51,004 nt of DNA from Clostridium sp. CAG:557. Lineage in GTDB: Bacteria > Bacillota > Clostridia > Oscillospirales > Acutalibacteraceae. The stretch lies in the NCBI GenBank assembly GCA_000435275.1, contig FR883843.1:1-51004 (forward strand), read 5' to 3'. The notes under the pieces were generated by a model. That model was not told where the DNA came from. It did not search any database and worked only from the letters and a program-made list of their open reading frames with translations. Below are positions 8,214 to 15,712 of the stretch, piece by piece (the stretch's first letter is position 1; the number at the start of each line of letters is the position of its first letter). A program made the position numbers and the translations under genes.

Positions 8214-8389
8214 TTTTGCGGAGTTATGGTGTGTGTATTATTAAATTTTGCAAAGGGGGGTAAATCTTTCTTTTGATGACTCTTAAATTTTTACTCATAC
8301 CAAATCCATTTGATTGCATTTTTATCAATCACCGCAAATTTCTATTAACCTTTTAACTATAAGTTTTTAAATAAGGAGAATGTAAAAAA
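8214..8389 (+). promoter_or_regulatory. Long 5' leader of the translocase gene, possibly structured
   Basis: Between the predicted transcription start and the gene lies an unusually long leader. TTTGCGG at its 5' end (8215-8221) is exactly complementary to CCGCAAA at 8332-8338, so the leader could close into a large loop. Inside is a G-rich AAAGGGGGG block (8252-8260) resembling a second ribosome binding site. It matches no riboswitch class I know. Regulation through this leader is inference. The remaining intergenic part, 7980-8177, holds only the potA promoter and AT-rich sequence. Confidence 0.35.
8273..8356 (+). CDS. Possible leader peptide (27 codons)
   Basis: A short reading frame begins TTG-ATG (8273/8276), 12-15 bases after the AAAGGGGGG block, and encodes about 26 residues (MTLKFLLIPNPFD...) before TAA at 8354. 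It ends about 33 bases before the translocase start and spans the 3' half of the long-range pairing. No homologue is known to me and the spacing is longer than ideal, so this is a tentative call. Confidence 0.2.
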   Translation: MMTLKFLLIPNPFDCIFINHRKFLLTF

Positions 8390-9901
8390 ATGACAACCCA
8401 ACAACAAACTCAACCTAAAGAGTTTAACAAATTTCAAGAACTGGTTTGGCCTATTCATAATTATGAGCTGAAAAAATTTTTGCCAATGAGCTTTTTGATG
8501 TTCTTTATACTGTTTGTGTACACTTTGGTTCGTGATTTAAAGGACATTTTCGTTCAGTATCACACGCATATCTGGGCTGGTGCTGGTAAAGCAGATACTG
8601 CTCAACTTATCAGTGCTCTTAAAGTTTGGTATGTAATGCCTGTAGCATTTTTAGCAGTTATGGCTTTTAGCTACTTGATGAATAAATTTGATTTCAAAAA
8701 AACTTTTTATATCATAATTTCTTCATTCATGATTTTTTATGCAATATATGGTTTTATACTTTATCCAAATCTTAATAGCTTAATAATGTCTACAGAGCAA
8801 ATTACAGCTATGACAGAAGCTGCTCCTGCTTTCTTTAGAACATTCCTTACTTGTTTGGGCAACTGGCCAATAACTTTGTTCTACACCATTTCAGAAATTT
8901 GGGGAACAATGGCCATTTCATCACTATTTTGGATGTTTGCTAACGCTGTTACAATGAAAAGCGAAGTAAAAAGATTTTTTGGCCTATTTTCTTTAATCGG
9001 CAATATTGGAACAATCATCGCCGGCGTTACCATAAAAACAGCTTTAAAAAATGCTTCTGTTTCAAACGTTAGAATGATTATGATTGCTGTTATATTCTTT
9101 GGTGTTGCTATTATGGCAATTTATTGGTACATAAATAATAAAATTTTAACAGACCCAAGATTTTATGACGCATCTCAAATTAAACCTAAAAAGAAAAAAG
9201 AAAAAGTTAGTATATTGGATGGTATCAAAATTTTATTTACAAATTCATACCTGCTTTTAATTGGTGTACTTGTTATGGGTTATGGAATTGCAATAAATTT
9301 TGCAGAAGTTATCATGAAAGCACATATGAAAGAGGCTTTTGATGGTCCAGGATATGCTTCAATGCAAGGCAATATCTCGATATTTACTGGTGTATTTTCA
9401 ATATTTATAACAATAATCGGCGCGTTTATTTTAAGAACTTGCAAATGGAGAACTTCTGCAGTTATCACTCCTTCAATATTCTTAGTTTTGGGTGGAATTT
9501 TCTTTGCATTAGTTCTTTATAGACAGTTTGTATCTGCACAAATCTTTGGAATGTCAGCACTTATTCTTGCAACTTGGTTCGGAATCATTCAAGACGCATT
9601 GTGTAAGAGCGTTAAATATTCTCTATTCGATACAACAAAAAGTATGGCCTATATTCCACTTGACGAAGATACAAAAACAAAAGGTCAGTCAGCTGTTGAA
9701 GTTATCGGTGGTCGTGCCGGAAAAGCAGGTGCATCACTTATTCAACAAGTTATGTACGGTATAGTTCCAAATATTATGTCTCACGTTGTAACCATCGTTG
9801 GAATTTTCGCTGTAACTGTTGTTGCTTGGATAGCTTCAGTATTTAGCTTGAGCAAAAAATATGAAGCTGCTGTTGCTAAAAATGCAGAGAATGACAATTA
9901 A
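8390..9901 (+). CDS. tlc: ATP/ADP-type nucleotide translocase, Tlc/NTT family
   Basis: The 503-residue polytopic protein (about 11-12 helices) is a full-length nucleotide transporter. The family exchanges ATP for ADP or imports nucleotides across the cytoplasmic membrane. Hallmarks are WPIHNYELKKFLP near residues 20-32, SEIWGTMAISSLFWMFAN at 167-184, INFAEV at 301-306, and TKTKGQSAVEVIGGR at 427-441. Charged residues corresponding to those essential in plastid NTT1 appear conserved: Lys51, Glu168, Glu305 and Lys430. The start is ATG after TAAGGAGAATG. It is monocistronic, with a promoter, long leader and terminator. It is a rare family for a spore-forming Firmicute and suggests acquisition by transfer. 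Codon use looks ordinary for the window. ATP/ADP exchange versus net nucleotide import cannot be decided here. Confidence 0.93.
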   Translation: MTTQQQTQPKEFNKFQELVWPIHNYELKKFLPMSFLMFFILFVYTLVRDLKDIFVQYHTHIWAGAGKADTAQLISALKVWYVMPVAFLAVMAFSYLMNKFDFKKTFYIIISSFMIFYAIYGFILYPNLNSLIMSTEQITAMTEAAPAFFRTFLTCLGNWPITLFYTISEIWGTMAISSLFWMFANAVTMKSEVKRFFGLFSLIGNIGTIIAGVTIKTALKNASVSNVRMIMIAVIFFGVAIMAIYWYINNKILTDPRFYDASQIKPKKKKEKVSILDGIKILFTNSYLLLIGVLVMGYGIAINFAEVIMKAHMKEAFDGPGYASMQGNISIFTGVFSIFITIIGAFILRTCKWRTSAVITPSIFLVLGGIFFALVLYRQFVSAQIFGMSALILATWFGIIQDALCKSVKYSLFDTTKSMAYIPLDEDTKTKGQSAVEVIGGRAGKAGASLIQQVMYGIVPNIMSHVVTIVGIFAVTVVAWIASVFSLSKKYEAAVAKNAENDN

Positions 9902-9930
9902 TTTAAAACAAAAATTTAGCAAAAGCTTAA

Positions 9931-9966
9931 AAAAGGCGGAACCATAAGGTTTCGCCTTTTTTTTAT
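9931..9966 (+). terminator. Terminator of the translocase gene
   Basis: AAAAGGCGGAACC (9931-9943) pairs with GGTTTCGCCTTTT (9948-9960) around an ATAA loop, followed by a T-tract. A strong intrinsic terminator. Confidence 0.9.
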
Positions 9967-9978
9967 AAAGTTTTAAGT

Positions 9979-11130
9979 TCATTCTGAAATTATCGCATTA
10001 ATATCATCGTCATCTCGCTGTATATAAACACTTTGAATTAAGCCTATTCCCAAATATAAGCACGCAGAAGAAGACCCACCTGCGCTAAAAAATGGCAGTG
10101 TAACACCCATAACAGGGAGCACACTCAAACACATACCAAGATTAAAAATGGTCTGAGATGCGACTAAGCCAAAAAATCCAAAACAAATATAGGTCCCAAG
10201 ACAATCAGATGACATTGACGCTGTTTTTAACGTTCTAAATAGCATAAGACATAATAATAAAATAATCAAAGTGCAACCAATAAAACCTAATTCTTCACCT
10301 GCAACGGAAAAGATAAAATCACTTTCCTGAATAGGCACGGAGTTGCTTCCCACACGAGGACCGTTGAATAAACCTTGTCCGAATATTTTTCCTGAGCCTA
10401 TTGAAATTTTGCCCTGAATTTGCTGAAATCCTGTATTAAGCGGATCAGCTTCGGGGTTTATTTGATTAATAATTCGCTGTTTTTGATACTCCGCAAAAAC
10501 ATAATTCCACAAAATGGGGATCATAAGGATTATTGCTGCAAACACCGCAAAAAAATACCTAAGCTGTACACCTGCAGCAAAAGCCATAAATAAAAACATA
10601 AAAAAGAATATTATTGCCGCACCGTCATCGCCCTGCAAGTGTGTTAAGGCTATGGGAACTAATGCGTGAACTCCTAAAAGAGCTACATTAAAAAATGATG
10701 TAAGTTCATTTTTTTCTTTTAAAACAGATAAATGTTTTGAAAAAGTAATCATAAATCCAATCTTTGCAAGTTCTGAAGGCTGAAATGAAATTCCTCCGGG
10801 AAGTTTTAACCAGGCTTTTGCGTCAATGCCTGAATTTCCTGTAACAGATGTACCAAAAATTAAAGTGCAGATTATCAACAACACACATATCACCGCCACA
10901 ATAACATAATGTTTTGCGATAATACGATAGTCTGATTTTGTGATAATGAACGCGCCTATGTAACCAATAATGATTGCGATTAATTGTGTGCGGAAGTATC
11001 CGAAATTGGACGTTCTAGAAACACTAAGTAAGAGAAGCAGCGAAAATATAGATGTTGAAACAGAAATAGACCAAAATATGCTATCAGTTAATCTAAAATA
11101 GCTTTTAGTTTTGTTCCAAAATTTTGACAT
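9979..11130 (-). CDS. rodA: RodA/FtsW-family peptidoglycan glycosyltransferase
   Basis: This 383-residue, roughly ten-helix SEDS protein polymerises lipid II glycan strands at the outer face of the membrane with a partner class B PBP. It shows the SEDS patterns F-Q-P-S-E-L-A-K (about 114-121), the acidic loop HLQGDDGAA (about 160-170), where most members have QPDxG, and the C-terminal run GSNSVPIQESDFIFSVAGEELGFIG (about 255-280). The last shares the ESDFIF-type motif of RodA. ATG 11130 has a GGAGGTG ribosome binding site and a near-consensus promoter upstream. It stands alone, without PBP2 or mreBCD beside it, so RodA versus a second FtsW-like enzyme is not fully settled. Confidence 0.85.
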   Translation of the reverse strand: MSKFWNKTKSYFRLTDSIFWSISVSTSIFSLLLLLSVSRTSNFGYFRTQLIAIIIGYIGAFIITKSDYRIIAKHYVIVAVICVLLIICTLIFGTSVTGNSGIDAKAWLKLPGGISFQPSELAKIGFMITFSKHLSVLKEKNELTSFFNVALLGVHALVPIALTHLQGDDGAAIIFFFMFLFMAFAAGVQLRYFFAVFAAIILMIPILWNYVFAEYQKQRIINQINPEADPLNTGFQQIQGKISIGSGKIFGQGLFNGPRVGSNSVPIQESDFIFSVAGEELGFIGCTLIILLLCLMLFRTLKTASMSSDCLGTYICFGFFGLVASQTIFNLGMCLSVLPVMGVTLPFFSAGGSSSACLYLGIGLIQSVYIQRDDDDINAIISE

Positions 11131-11148
11131 GAATTCACCTCCAATTAG

Positions 11149-11177
11149 ATTATATTATGGTTAGGACATAAGTTCAA
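11149..11177 (-). promoter_or_regulatory. SigA-type promoter for rodA
   Basis: On the minus strand TTGAAC (11177-11172) is 17 bases from TATAAT (11154-11149), just upstream of the rodA ribosome binding site. The leader would be very short. Confidence 0.7.
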
Positions 11178-11185
11178 GCAAATAC

Positions 11186-11214
11186 TTTTAAAATGTGCGC
11201 AAATATGATATAAT
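11186..11214 (+). promoter_or_regulatory. Extended -10 promoter upstream of the tsaE operon
   Basis: A TG-A-TATAAT extended -10 (TATAAT at 11209-11214) has a weak TTTTAA -35 at 11186-11191, 17 bases away. It would transcribe the gene-free region 11221-11464 and then tsaE. Confidence 0.5.
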
Positions 11215-11220
11215 TTATAA

Positions 11221-11464
11221 TAAATTAATTTTGTGTAATCACTGTATTTGATGCTGAAATAAGCCAAAAACAACCCAAGTTACGAAAAATATAAAACAAG
11301 ACTGTCGATAATCGTGAATAAAAAGCTAATTTACATAGCAAAATCTCAATGTTCTTCTGATAAATCAATTTTTTACATATTAAGTAGCTTTTACAAGTGA
11401 TTCGGGAACAAACATTATAGATGCGATATATCAAATTTTTTCTAAATTAAACATGAGGAGATTT
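11221..11464 (+). ncRNA. Structured leader or small RNA candidate upstream of tsaE
   Basis: No convincing protein gene occupies this stretch. Two adjacent long-range pairings are visible. AATCACT (11237-11243) pairs with AGTGATT (11396-11402), and GT/AC can extend it across a bulge. AAAAGCTA (11321-11328) pairs perfectly with TAGCTTTT (11385-11392), which directly abuts the first helix. This resembles a closed multibranch fold of about 166 bases. It lacks the T-box motif and I do not recognise a riboswitch. It could equally be an AT-rich spacer. Confidence 0.3.
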
Positions 11465-11470
11465 TTGAAA

Positions 11471-11911
11471 TTGTTAAAAATAATAAGTCATTCTTGCGAA
11501 CAAACAGAAAAAATTGGAGAAAAATTGTCTCAAACCTTAGTTGGAACAGAAGTTATTGCACTGTTTGGCGAACTTGGAGCTGGCAAAACAGCTTTTACTC
11601 GAGGACTTTGCAAGGGACTGAATGTCAAGGATGATGTCTGTAGCCCTACATTTGCTATATTAAATGAATACAATGGAAAGTTTAAGGTTTTTCATTTTGA
11701 TATGTACCGAGTGAAAACTGTTGACGATTTATACTCTACAGGATATTTTGATTACCTTGACAACGGAGTTTTAGTTATTGAATGGAGCGAAAATATAGAA
11801 AATATTTTGCCAAAAAGCGCAATTAAACTGACAATAAAATATGGTAAAGCAGAAAATGAACGTGTAATTAGCATTGAAGGAGCAGATTTAAATGAAAATT
11901 TTGGCGATTGA
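11471..11911 (+). CDS. tsaE: tRNA t6A synthesis ATPase TsaE
   Basis: The roughly 147-residue ATPase supports formation of threonylcarbamoyl-adenosine at position 37 of ANN-decoding tRNAs, acting with TsaB and TsaD. It has a P-loop, GELGAGKTAFTRG, near residue 35, SPTFAILNEY, and the HFDMYR segment typical of YjeE proteins. An in-frame ATG at 11453 exists, but a GAGGAG ribosome binding site lies inside that extension (11455-11460), so TTG 11471 is the likelier start (TTG 11465 is also possible). It overlaps tsaB by 20 bases. tsaD is not in the window. Confidence 0.9.
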   Translation: MLKIISHSCEQTEKIGEKLSQTLVGTEVIALFGELGAGKTAFTRGLCKGLNVKDDVCSPTFAILNEYNGKFKVFHFDMYRVKTVDDLYSTGYFDYLDNGVLVIEWSENIENILPKSAIKLTIKYGKAENERVISIEGADLNENFGD

Positions 11912-12608
11912 TTCCTCAGCAAAATCCGCATCTGTGGCCATAACAGATGATAAAAATTTACTTGGAGAATTTTTTATTAACGTTGGGTTAACTCACAGCC
12001 AAACTTTGATGCCTATGGTTGAAGATATTTTAAAAAATACAAATCTCAAAATTAGCAACATCGACGCATTTGCGGTTTCATCCGGGCCAGGATCATTTAC
12101 TGGATTGAGAATCGGAATTGCAGCTATAAAAGGGATGGCTTTTGCTGACGAAATTCCTTGTATAGAGGTTTCTACACTTTATTCCATGGTATACAATTTT
12201 ATGGGTGAAAACGCTATTATCTGTGCAGCTATGGATGCTCGTTGCAATCAGGTTTACAATGCAATTTTTGAGATCTGTGGTGAAAAAATAACAAGATTAA
12301 CTCCAGATAGAACCATTTCATTAGAAGAATTATCTTTTGAACTAAAAAAATTAGAAAAAAAAGTAATTTTAGTTGGAGACGGCGCTGTTTTATGCTATAA
12401 TAAAATTAAAGATAATCTAAATTTATATTTAGCGCACGAAAACAAACGTTTTCAGAGAGCAAGCGGTGTAGCTTTTGCAGCTTACGATGAGTACTTAAAT
12501 GGTAATTCACCAATTAATTCGGCAAATTTAGTGCCCAAATATTTGAGAATACCTCAAGCTGAGCGCGAACTTATAAGGAGGAACTTTTGTGATAGCTCTG
12601 GGTTGTGA
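11892..12608 (+). CDS. tsaB: tRNA t6A synthesis scaffold TsaB
   Basis: The 238-residue protein is a degenerate ASKHA-fold partner of TsaD in t6A37 synthesis. The N-terminus ILAIDSSAKSASVAI and the stretch SSGPGSFTGLRIGIAAIKGMA (about 58-78) are diagnostic of TsaB/YeaZ. The start lies inside the end of tsaE, with an AAGGAG ribosome binding site, so the two are co-translated. Full length for the family. Confidence 0.93.
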   Translation: MKILAIDSSAKSASVAITDDKNLLGEFFINVGLTHSQTLMPMVEDILKNTNLKISNIDAFAVSSGPGSFTGLRIGIAAIKGMAFADEIPCIEVSTLYSMVYNFMGENAIICAAMDARCNQVYNAIFEICGEKITRLTPDRTISLEELSFELKKLEKKVILVGDGAVLCYNKIKDNLNLYLAHENKRFQRASGVAFAAYDEYLNGNSPINSANLVPKYLRIPQAERELIRRNFCDSSGL

Positions 12609-13041
12609 CCATGGTGGTTTTTTATTAAAAAATGCTATAAAAAACTATTTTGATGAAAAAAACATAAAATATAAAGACTTTGGTACAGATGAAGTGGAAA
12701 ATTCAGTCGATTACCCCAAATATGCTTACCTAGTAGCAAAATCTGTTGCAAATGGCGAATGTGAAAAAGGAATTTTATTTTGCGGAACTGGCATAGGTGT
12801 TTCTATTGCGGCTAATAAAGTCAGTGGTATAAGGGCTGCAGTTTGCCAAGATGAATTTTCAACAGAAATGACAAGGCGTCATAACGACGCAAATGTTTTA
12901 TGCCTTGGTGGACGCGTTATAGATGAAAATAAAGCAATTTCACTTGCAAATATTTTTTTGAACACTCCTTTTGACAGAGGACGACATTATTGGCGCGTTT
13001 TGCAAATTGAGCAAATAGAAAAAGGTACATTTAAAATATAA
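12589..13041 (+). CDS. rpiB: Ribose-5-phosphate isomerase B
   Basis: The 150-residue enzyme interconverts ribose-5-phosphate and ribulose-5-phosphate in the pentose phosphate pathway. It begins with the family's CDHGG substrate loop and contains the active-site Cys in LFCGTGIGVSIAANK, then TRRHNDANVLCLGGR. It starts with GTG 12589 after AAGGAGG and overlaps tsaB by 20 bases. It supplies ribose phosphate for PRPP, the co-substrate of the next gene's enzyme. Confidence 0.95.
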   Translation: MIALGCDHGGFLLKNAIKNYFDEKNIKYKDFGTDEVENSVDYPKYAYLVAKSVANGECEKGILFCGTGIGVSIAANKVSGIRAAVCQDEFSTEMTRRHNDANVLCLGGRVIDENKAISLANIFLNTPFDRGRHYWRVLQIEQIEKGTFKI

Positions 13042-13061
13042 AAAAGGTCGTGTAGTAATTT

Positions 13062-13694
13062 ATGAAAAACCAAGTTTTTGTTATGAATCATCCACTTATA
13101 CAACATAAAATTTCACTTTTGCGCGACAGAGATACTGGCGTAAAGGAATTTCGTGAAATGATAAGTGAAATAGCCATGCTTATGTGCTACGAAGCAACAC
13201 GCGATTTACCTTTAAAAGAGGTAGAGATTGAAACTCCTTTGGCAGTGGCTAAAACTAAAATTTTAGCAGGTAGAAAAATGGCTTTTATTCCTATTTTAAG
13301 AGCAGGAATTGGTATGGTAGATGGCGTTACGACTTTGATTCCAGCTGCCAAAGTGGGACATATTGGTTTGTATCGTGATCCTGAAACCTTAAAACCTGTT
13401 GAATATTACAGTAAACTTCCAACTGATGTAAACGATCGGGATGTTATTGTATTGGATCCTATGTTAGCTACTGGTGGTACTGCAGTTGATGCCATTGATA
13501 TAATAAAAAAAGAAAATCCTAAAAGCATAAAATTTATGTGTATAATTGCGGCCCCAGAAGGTGTAAAAACTTTAACAAACGCTCATCCAGATGTTCCTGT
13601 ATATTGTGCAGCTTTAGATGAAAAATTAAATGAAAATGGGTATATTGTGCCGGGACTTGGTGATGCTGGAGATAGAATCTTTGGAACAAAATAA
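13062..13694 (+). CDS. upp: Uracil phosphoribosyltransferase
   Basis: The 210-residue enzyme makes UMP from uracil and PRPP for pyrimidine salvage. The PRPP loop is visible as VIVLDPMLATGGTA (about 127-140). Also present are the FIPILRAGIGMVDG segment and the uracil-binding C-terminus with YIVPGLGDAGDRIFGT. Canonical length. It follows rpiB by 20 bases in the same direction. Together with the nucleotide translocase it points to use of external nucleobases and nucleotides, though upp is common everywhere. Confidence 0.95.
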   Translation: MKNQVFVMNHPLIQHKISLLRDRDTGVKEFREMISEIAMLMCYEATRDLPLKEVEIETPLAVAKTKILAGRKMAFIPILRAGIGMVDGVTTLIPAAKVGHIGLYRDPETLKPVEYYSKLPTDVNDRDVIVLDPMLATGGTAVDAIDIIKKENPKSIKFMCIIAAPEGVKTLTNAHPDVPVYCAALDEKLNENGYIVPGLGDAGDRIFGTK

Positions 13695-13718
13695 TTATTT
13701 CTCTGAAAAGGAGATAAT

Positions 13719-14405
13719 ATGGTAAAAAAACGAGATAAAATTTTAATTACAAGTGGTAGAAGACATTCTTTTGCATCTGGGCTAAATTTTTACAAACTTT
13801 TTTGGATATTTTTAATAGGAAGCTTTTTTGGTGTTGTAGCAGAAACATTGTGGTGCTTTATTGTTCAACATAAGTTTGAAATTCGTTGGGGACTGATATA
13901 TGGTCCATTCAACCCTGTTTATGGGTTTGGTGCGGTTATTATGACAGTTTGTTTAAACAGATTAAGCTTTTTAAAAGACCGTTGGATTTTTTTGATTTGT
14001 ATGGTAATTGGTGCTTCTTTTGAGTACCTATGTAGTTTATTTCAAGAAATGGCTTTTCATACCACTTCTTGGGATTACAGTGAGATTGATTCTAATTTTA
14101 GTGGGCGGACAAGCATCTTATTCGCATTTTTTTGGGGAATTTTAGGGCTCATTTGGCTTAAAGATACTTATCCAAGAATTTCTAGAATCATTGAAAAAAT
14201 TCCATCTAAAGTCGGTATTATTTTAACGTGGGTGCTTTTTATTTATATGGCAATTAATATGACTCTTTCTGCTTTAGCTGTTTGGCGTCAGGCACAAAGA
14301 GCTGACGGGATCGAGTCAAATTCAGCAATTACTACATTTTTAGACAAAAATTATACGGACGATTTTTTGAAAGTAATGTACCCAAATATGGTTGTTATTA
14401 AATAA
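13719..14405 (+). CDS. CmpB-like putative ABC-type membrane protein (PF06541-like)
   Basis: The 228-residue protein has about five membrane helices and the family's signature WGLIYGPFNPVYGFGAV (about 58-74), with G-x-x-x-E-T-L-W-C-F earlier (about 38-48). Proteins of this kind are widespread in Clostridia and are annotated as putative ABC transporter type IV membrane proteins; their actual role is unknown. No ATPase gene is adjacent. ATG 13719 has an AAAGGAG ribosome binding site. It is probably part of the same transcription unit as upp, 24 bases away. Confidence 0.8.
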   Translation: MVKKRDKILITSGRRHSFASGLNFYKLFWIFLIGSFFGVVAETLWCFIVQHKFEIRWGLIYGPFNPVYGFGAVIMTVCLNRLSFLKDRWIFLICMVIGASFEYLCSLFQEMAFHTTSWDYSEIDSNFSGRTSILFAFFWGILGLIWLKDTYPRISRIIEKIPSKVGIILTWVLFIYMAINMTLSALAVWRQAQRADGIESNSAITTFLDKNYTDDFLKVMYPNMVVIK

Positions 14406-14465
14406 ATATTTTAAATTTGGCGGCCGCAGGTCGCCTTTGCTTTGTAAAATTTAAGGGAGGCGACG

Positions 14466-15707
14466 ATTATAAAAAATAAAAAAGTCTTAGTTATCGGGGC
14501 AGGCCCTGCGGGTATGATGGCTGCTGGAATTTGCGCGAACAATGGCGCGGAAGTTGTCTTATTTGAAAAAAATGGTATGTTGGGAAAGAAACTAAGAATA
14601 ACTGGAAAAGGCCGATGCAATATAACTAATGCTTGTGGTATGGCAACTTTTATGGAAAATGTTACTACTAATGGAAAGTTTTTGTACAGCGTTATCAATC
14701 AATTTTCACCGAAAGATACCATTAATTTTTTTAAGAAAAACGGACTGGACGTTAAAATTGAGAGAGGCAACAGAGTTTTTCCACAATCAGACAAAGCTAT
14801 TGATATTGTGCATGTTATGGAAAACTTTGTGAAAAAATCTAATTGCAAAATTTTGAACGAAAGAGTTAAAAATTTAATAATACAATCTGGAAAATGTTGC
14901 GGTGTAGAGACTTTTAACAGTGAAAAAATTTATTCAGATGCAGTTATTATTGCGACAGGCGGAATGTCTTACCCGAAAACCGGAGCAACTGGAGATGGAT
15001 ACAAAATTGCAAATAGAGTAGGACATACTATAGTTGAATTACGCCCGTCGTTGGTGCCACTTGAGTCTAATAGCGATCATTGTTCCAAAATGCAAGGCTT
15101 ATCTTTAAAAAATGTTTCTTTAGAGCTCGTCGAAAAAATTTCCGATAAGGTGATTTATAAGGATTTTGGCGAAATGCTATTTACACATTTTGGTGTTTCT
15201 GGCCCAATCATCTTGAGCTCAAGTGCCCACATGACAAATAATAAAAATTATTACATAAAAATAGATCTAAAGCCTGCATTGAATTTAGAACAGCTTGATA
15301 AGCGTATTGTAAGAGATTTTGATAAGTTTAAAAATAAAAATTTTAGTAATTCTTTAGACAATTTGTTACCTAAAAAATTAATTCCAATTATTGTAAATAT
15401 GTCTGGCATACCTGAAAATACAAAATGCAATCAAATTACAAAGGAGCTACGGTTAAATTTAGCCAAACTTATCAAATCATTTACTATAGATATAAAAGGC
15501 TGTAGGCCAATTGACGAAGCAATAATTACTTCTGGTGGAATTAAAGTATCAGAAATAAATCCAAAAACTATGGAATCAAAATTAATAAAATCATTATATT
15601 TTGCTGGTGAAGTTTTAGATGTTGACGCTTATACAGGTGGATTCAATTTGCAAATAGCGTTTTCTACAGGTTATGTGGCAGGATTATCTGCCGCGAGAGG
15701 AGAGTGA
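14466..15707 (+). CDS. BaiN/HI0933-like NAD(P)/FAD-dependent oxidoreductase
   Basis: The roughly 413-residue flavoprotein has an N-terminal FAD dinucleotide fold, KVLVIGAGPAGMMAAG, the family's GKGRCNITN (about 51-59), IIATGGMSYPKTGATGDGY, and the C-terminal LYFAGEVLDVDAYTGGFNLQIAFSTG. The first ATG (14514) would remove half of the FAD motif. The frame continues upstream to ATT 14466 and ATA 14469, right after an AAGGGAGG ribosome binding site, with a stop at 14445 and no ATG/GTG/TTG between. Translation therefore probably starts at ATT 14466, a rare initiation codon. The substrate is unknown; the family name comes from bile-acid enzymes but most members are uncharacterised. Confidence 0.85.
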   Translation: MIKNKKVLVIGAGPAGMMAAGICANNGAEVVLFEKNGMLGKKLRITGKGRCNITNACGMATFMENVTTNGKFLYSVINQFSPKDTINFFKKNGLDVKIERGNRVFPQSDKAIDIVHVMENFVKKSNCKILNERVKNLIIQSGKCCGVETFNSEKIYSDAVIIATGGMSYPKTGATGDGYKIANRVGHTIVELRPSLVPLESNSDHCSKMQGLSLKNVSLELVEKISDKVIYKDFGEMLFTHFGVSGPIILSSSAHMTNNKNYYIKIDLKPALNLEQLDKRIVRDFDKFKNKNFSNSLDNLLPKKLIPIIVNMSGIPENTKCNQITKELRLNLAKLIKSFTIDIKGCRPIDEAIITSGGIKVSEINPKTMESKLIKSLYFAGEVLDVDAYTGGFNLQIAFSTGYVAGLSAARGE

Positions 15708-15712
15708 TTTTT

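Noticed and set aside
11225..11434. 69-codon frame on the minus strand upstream of tsaE
   Set aside because: It has no ribosome binding site, no recognisable domain and an AT-driven composition, and it overlaps the promoter/leader region of the opposite strand.
11221..11464. T-box riboswitch or confident 6S RNA
   Set aside because: The T-box sequence is absent, and the two helices do not make the long 6S-type rod with a central bubble that I could verify by eye.
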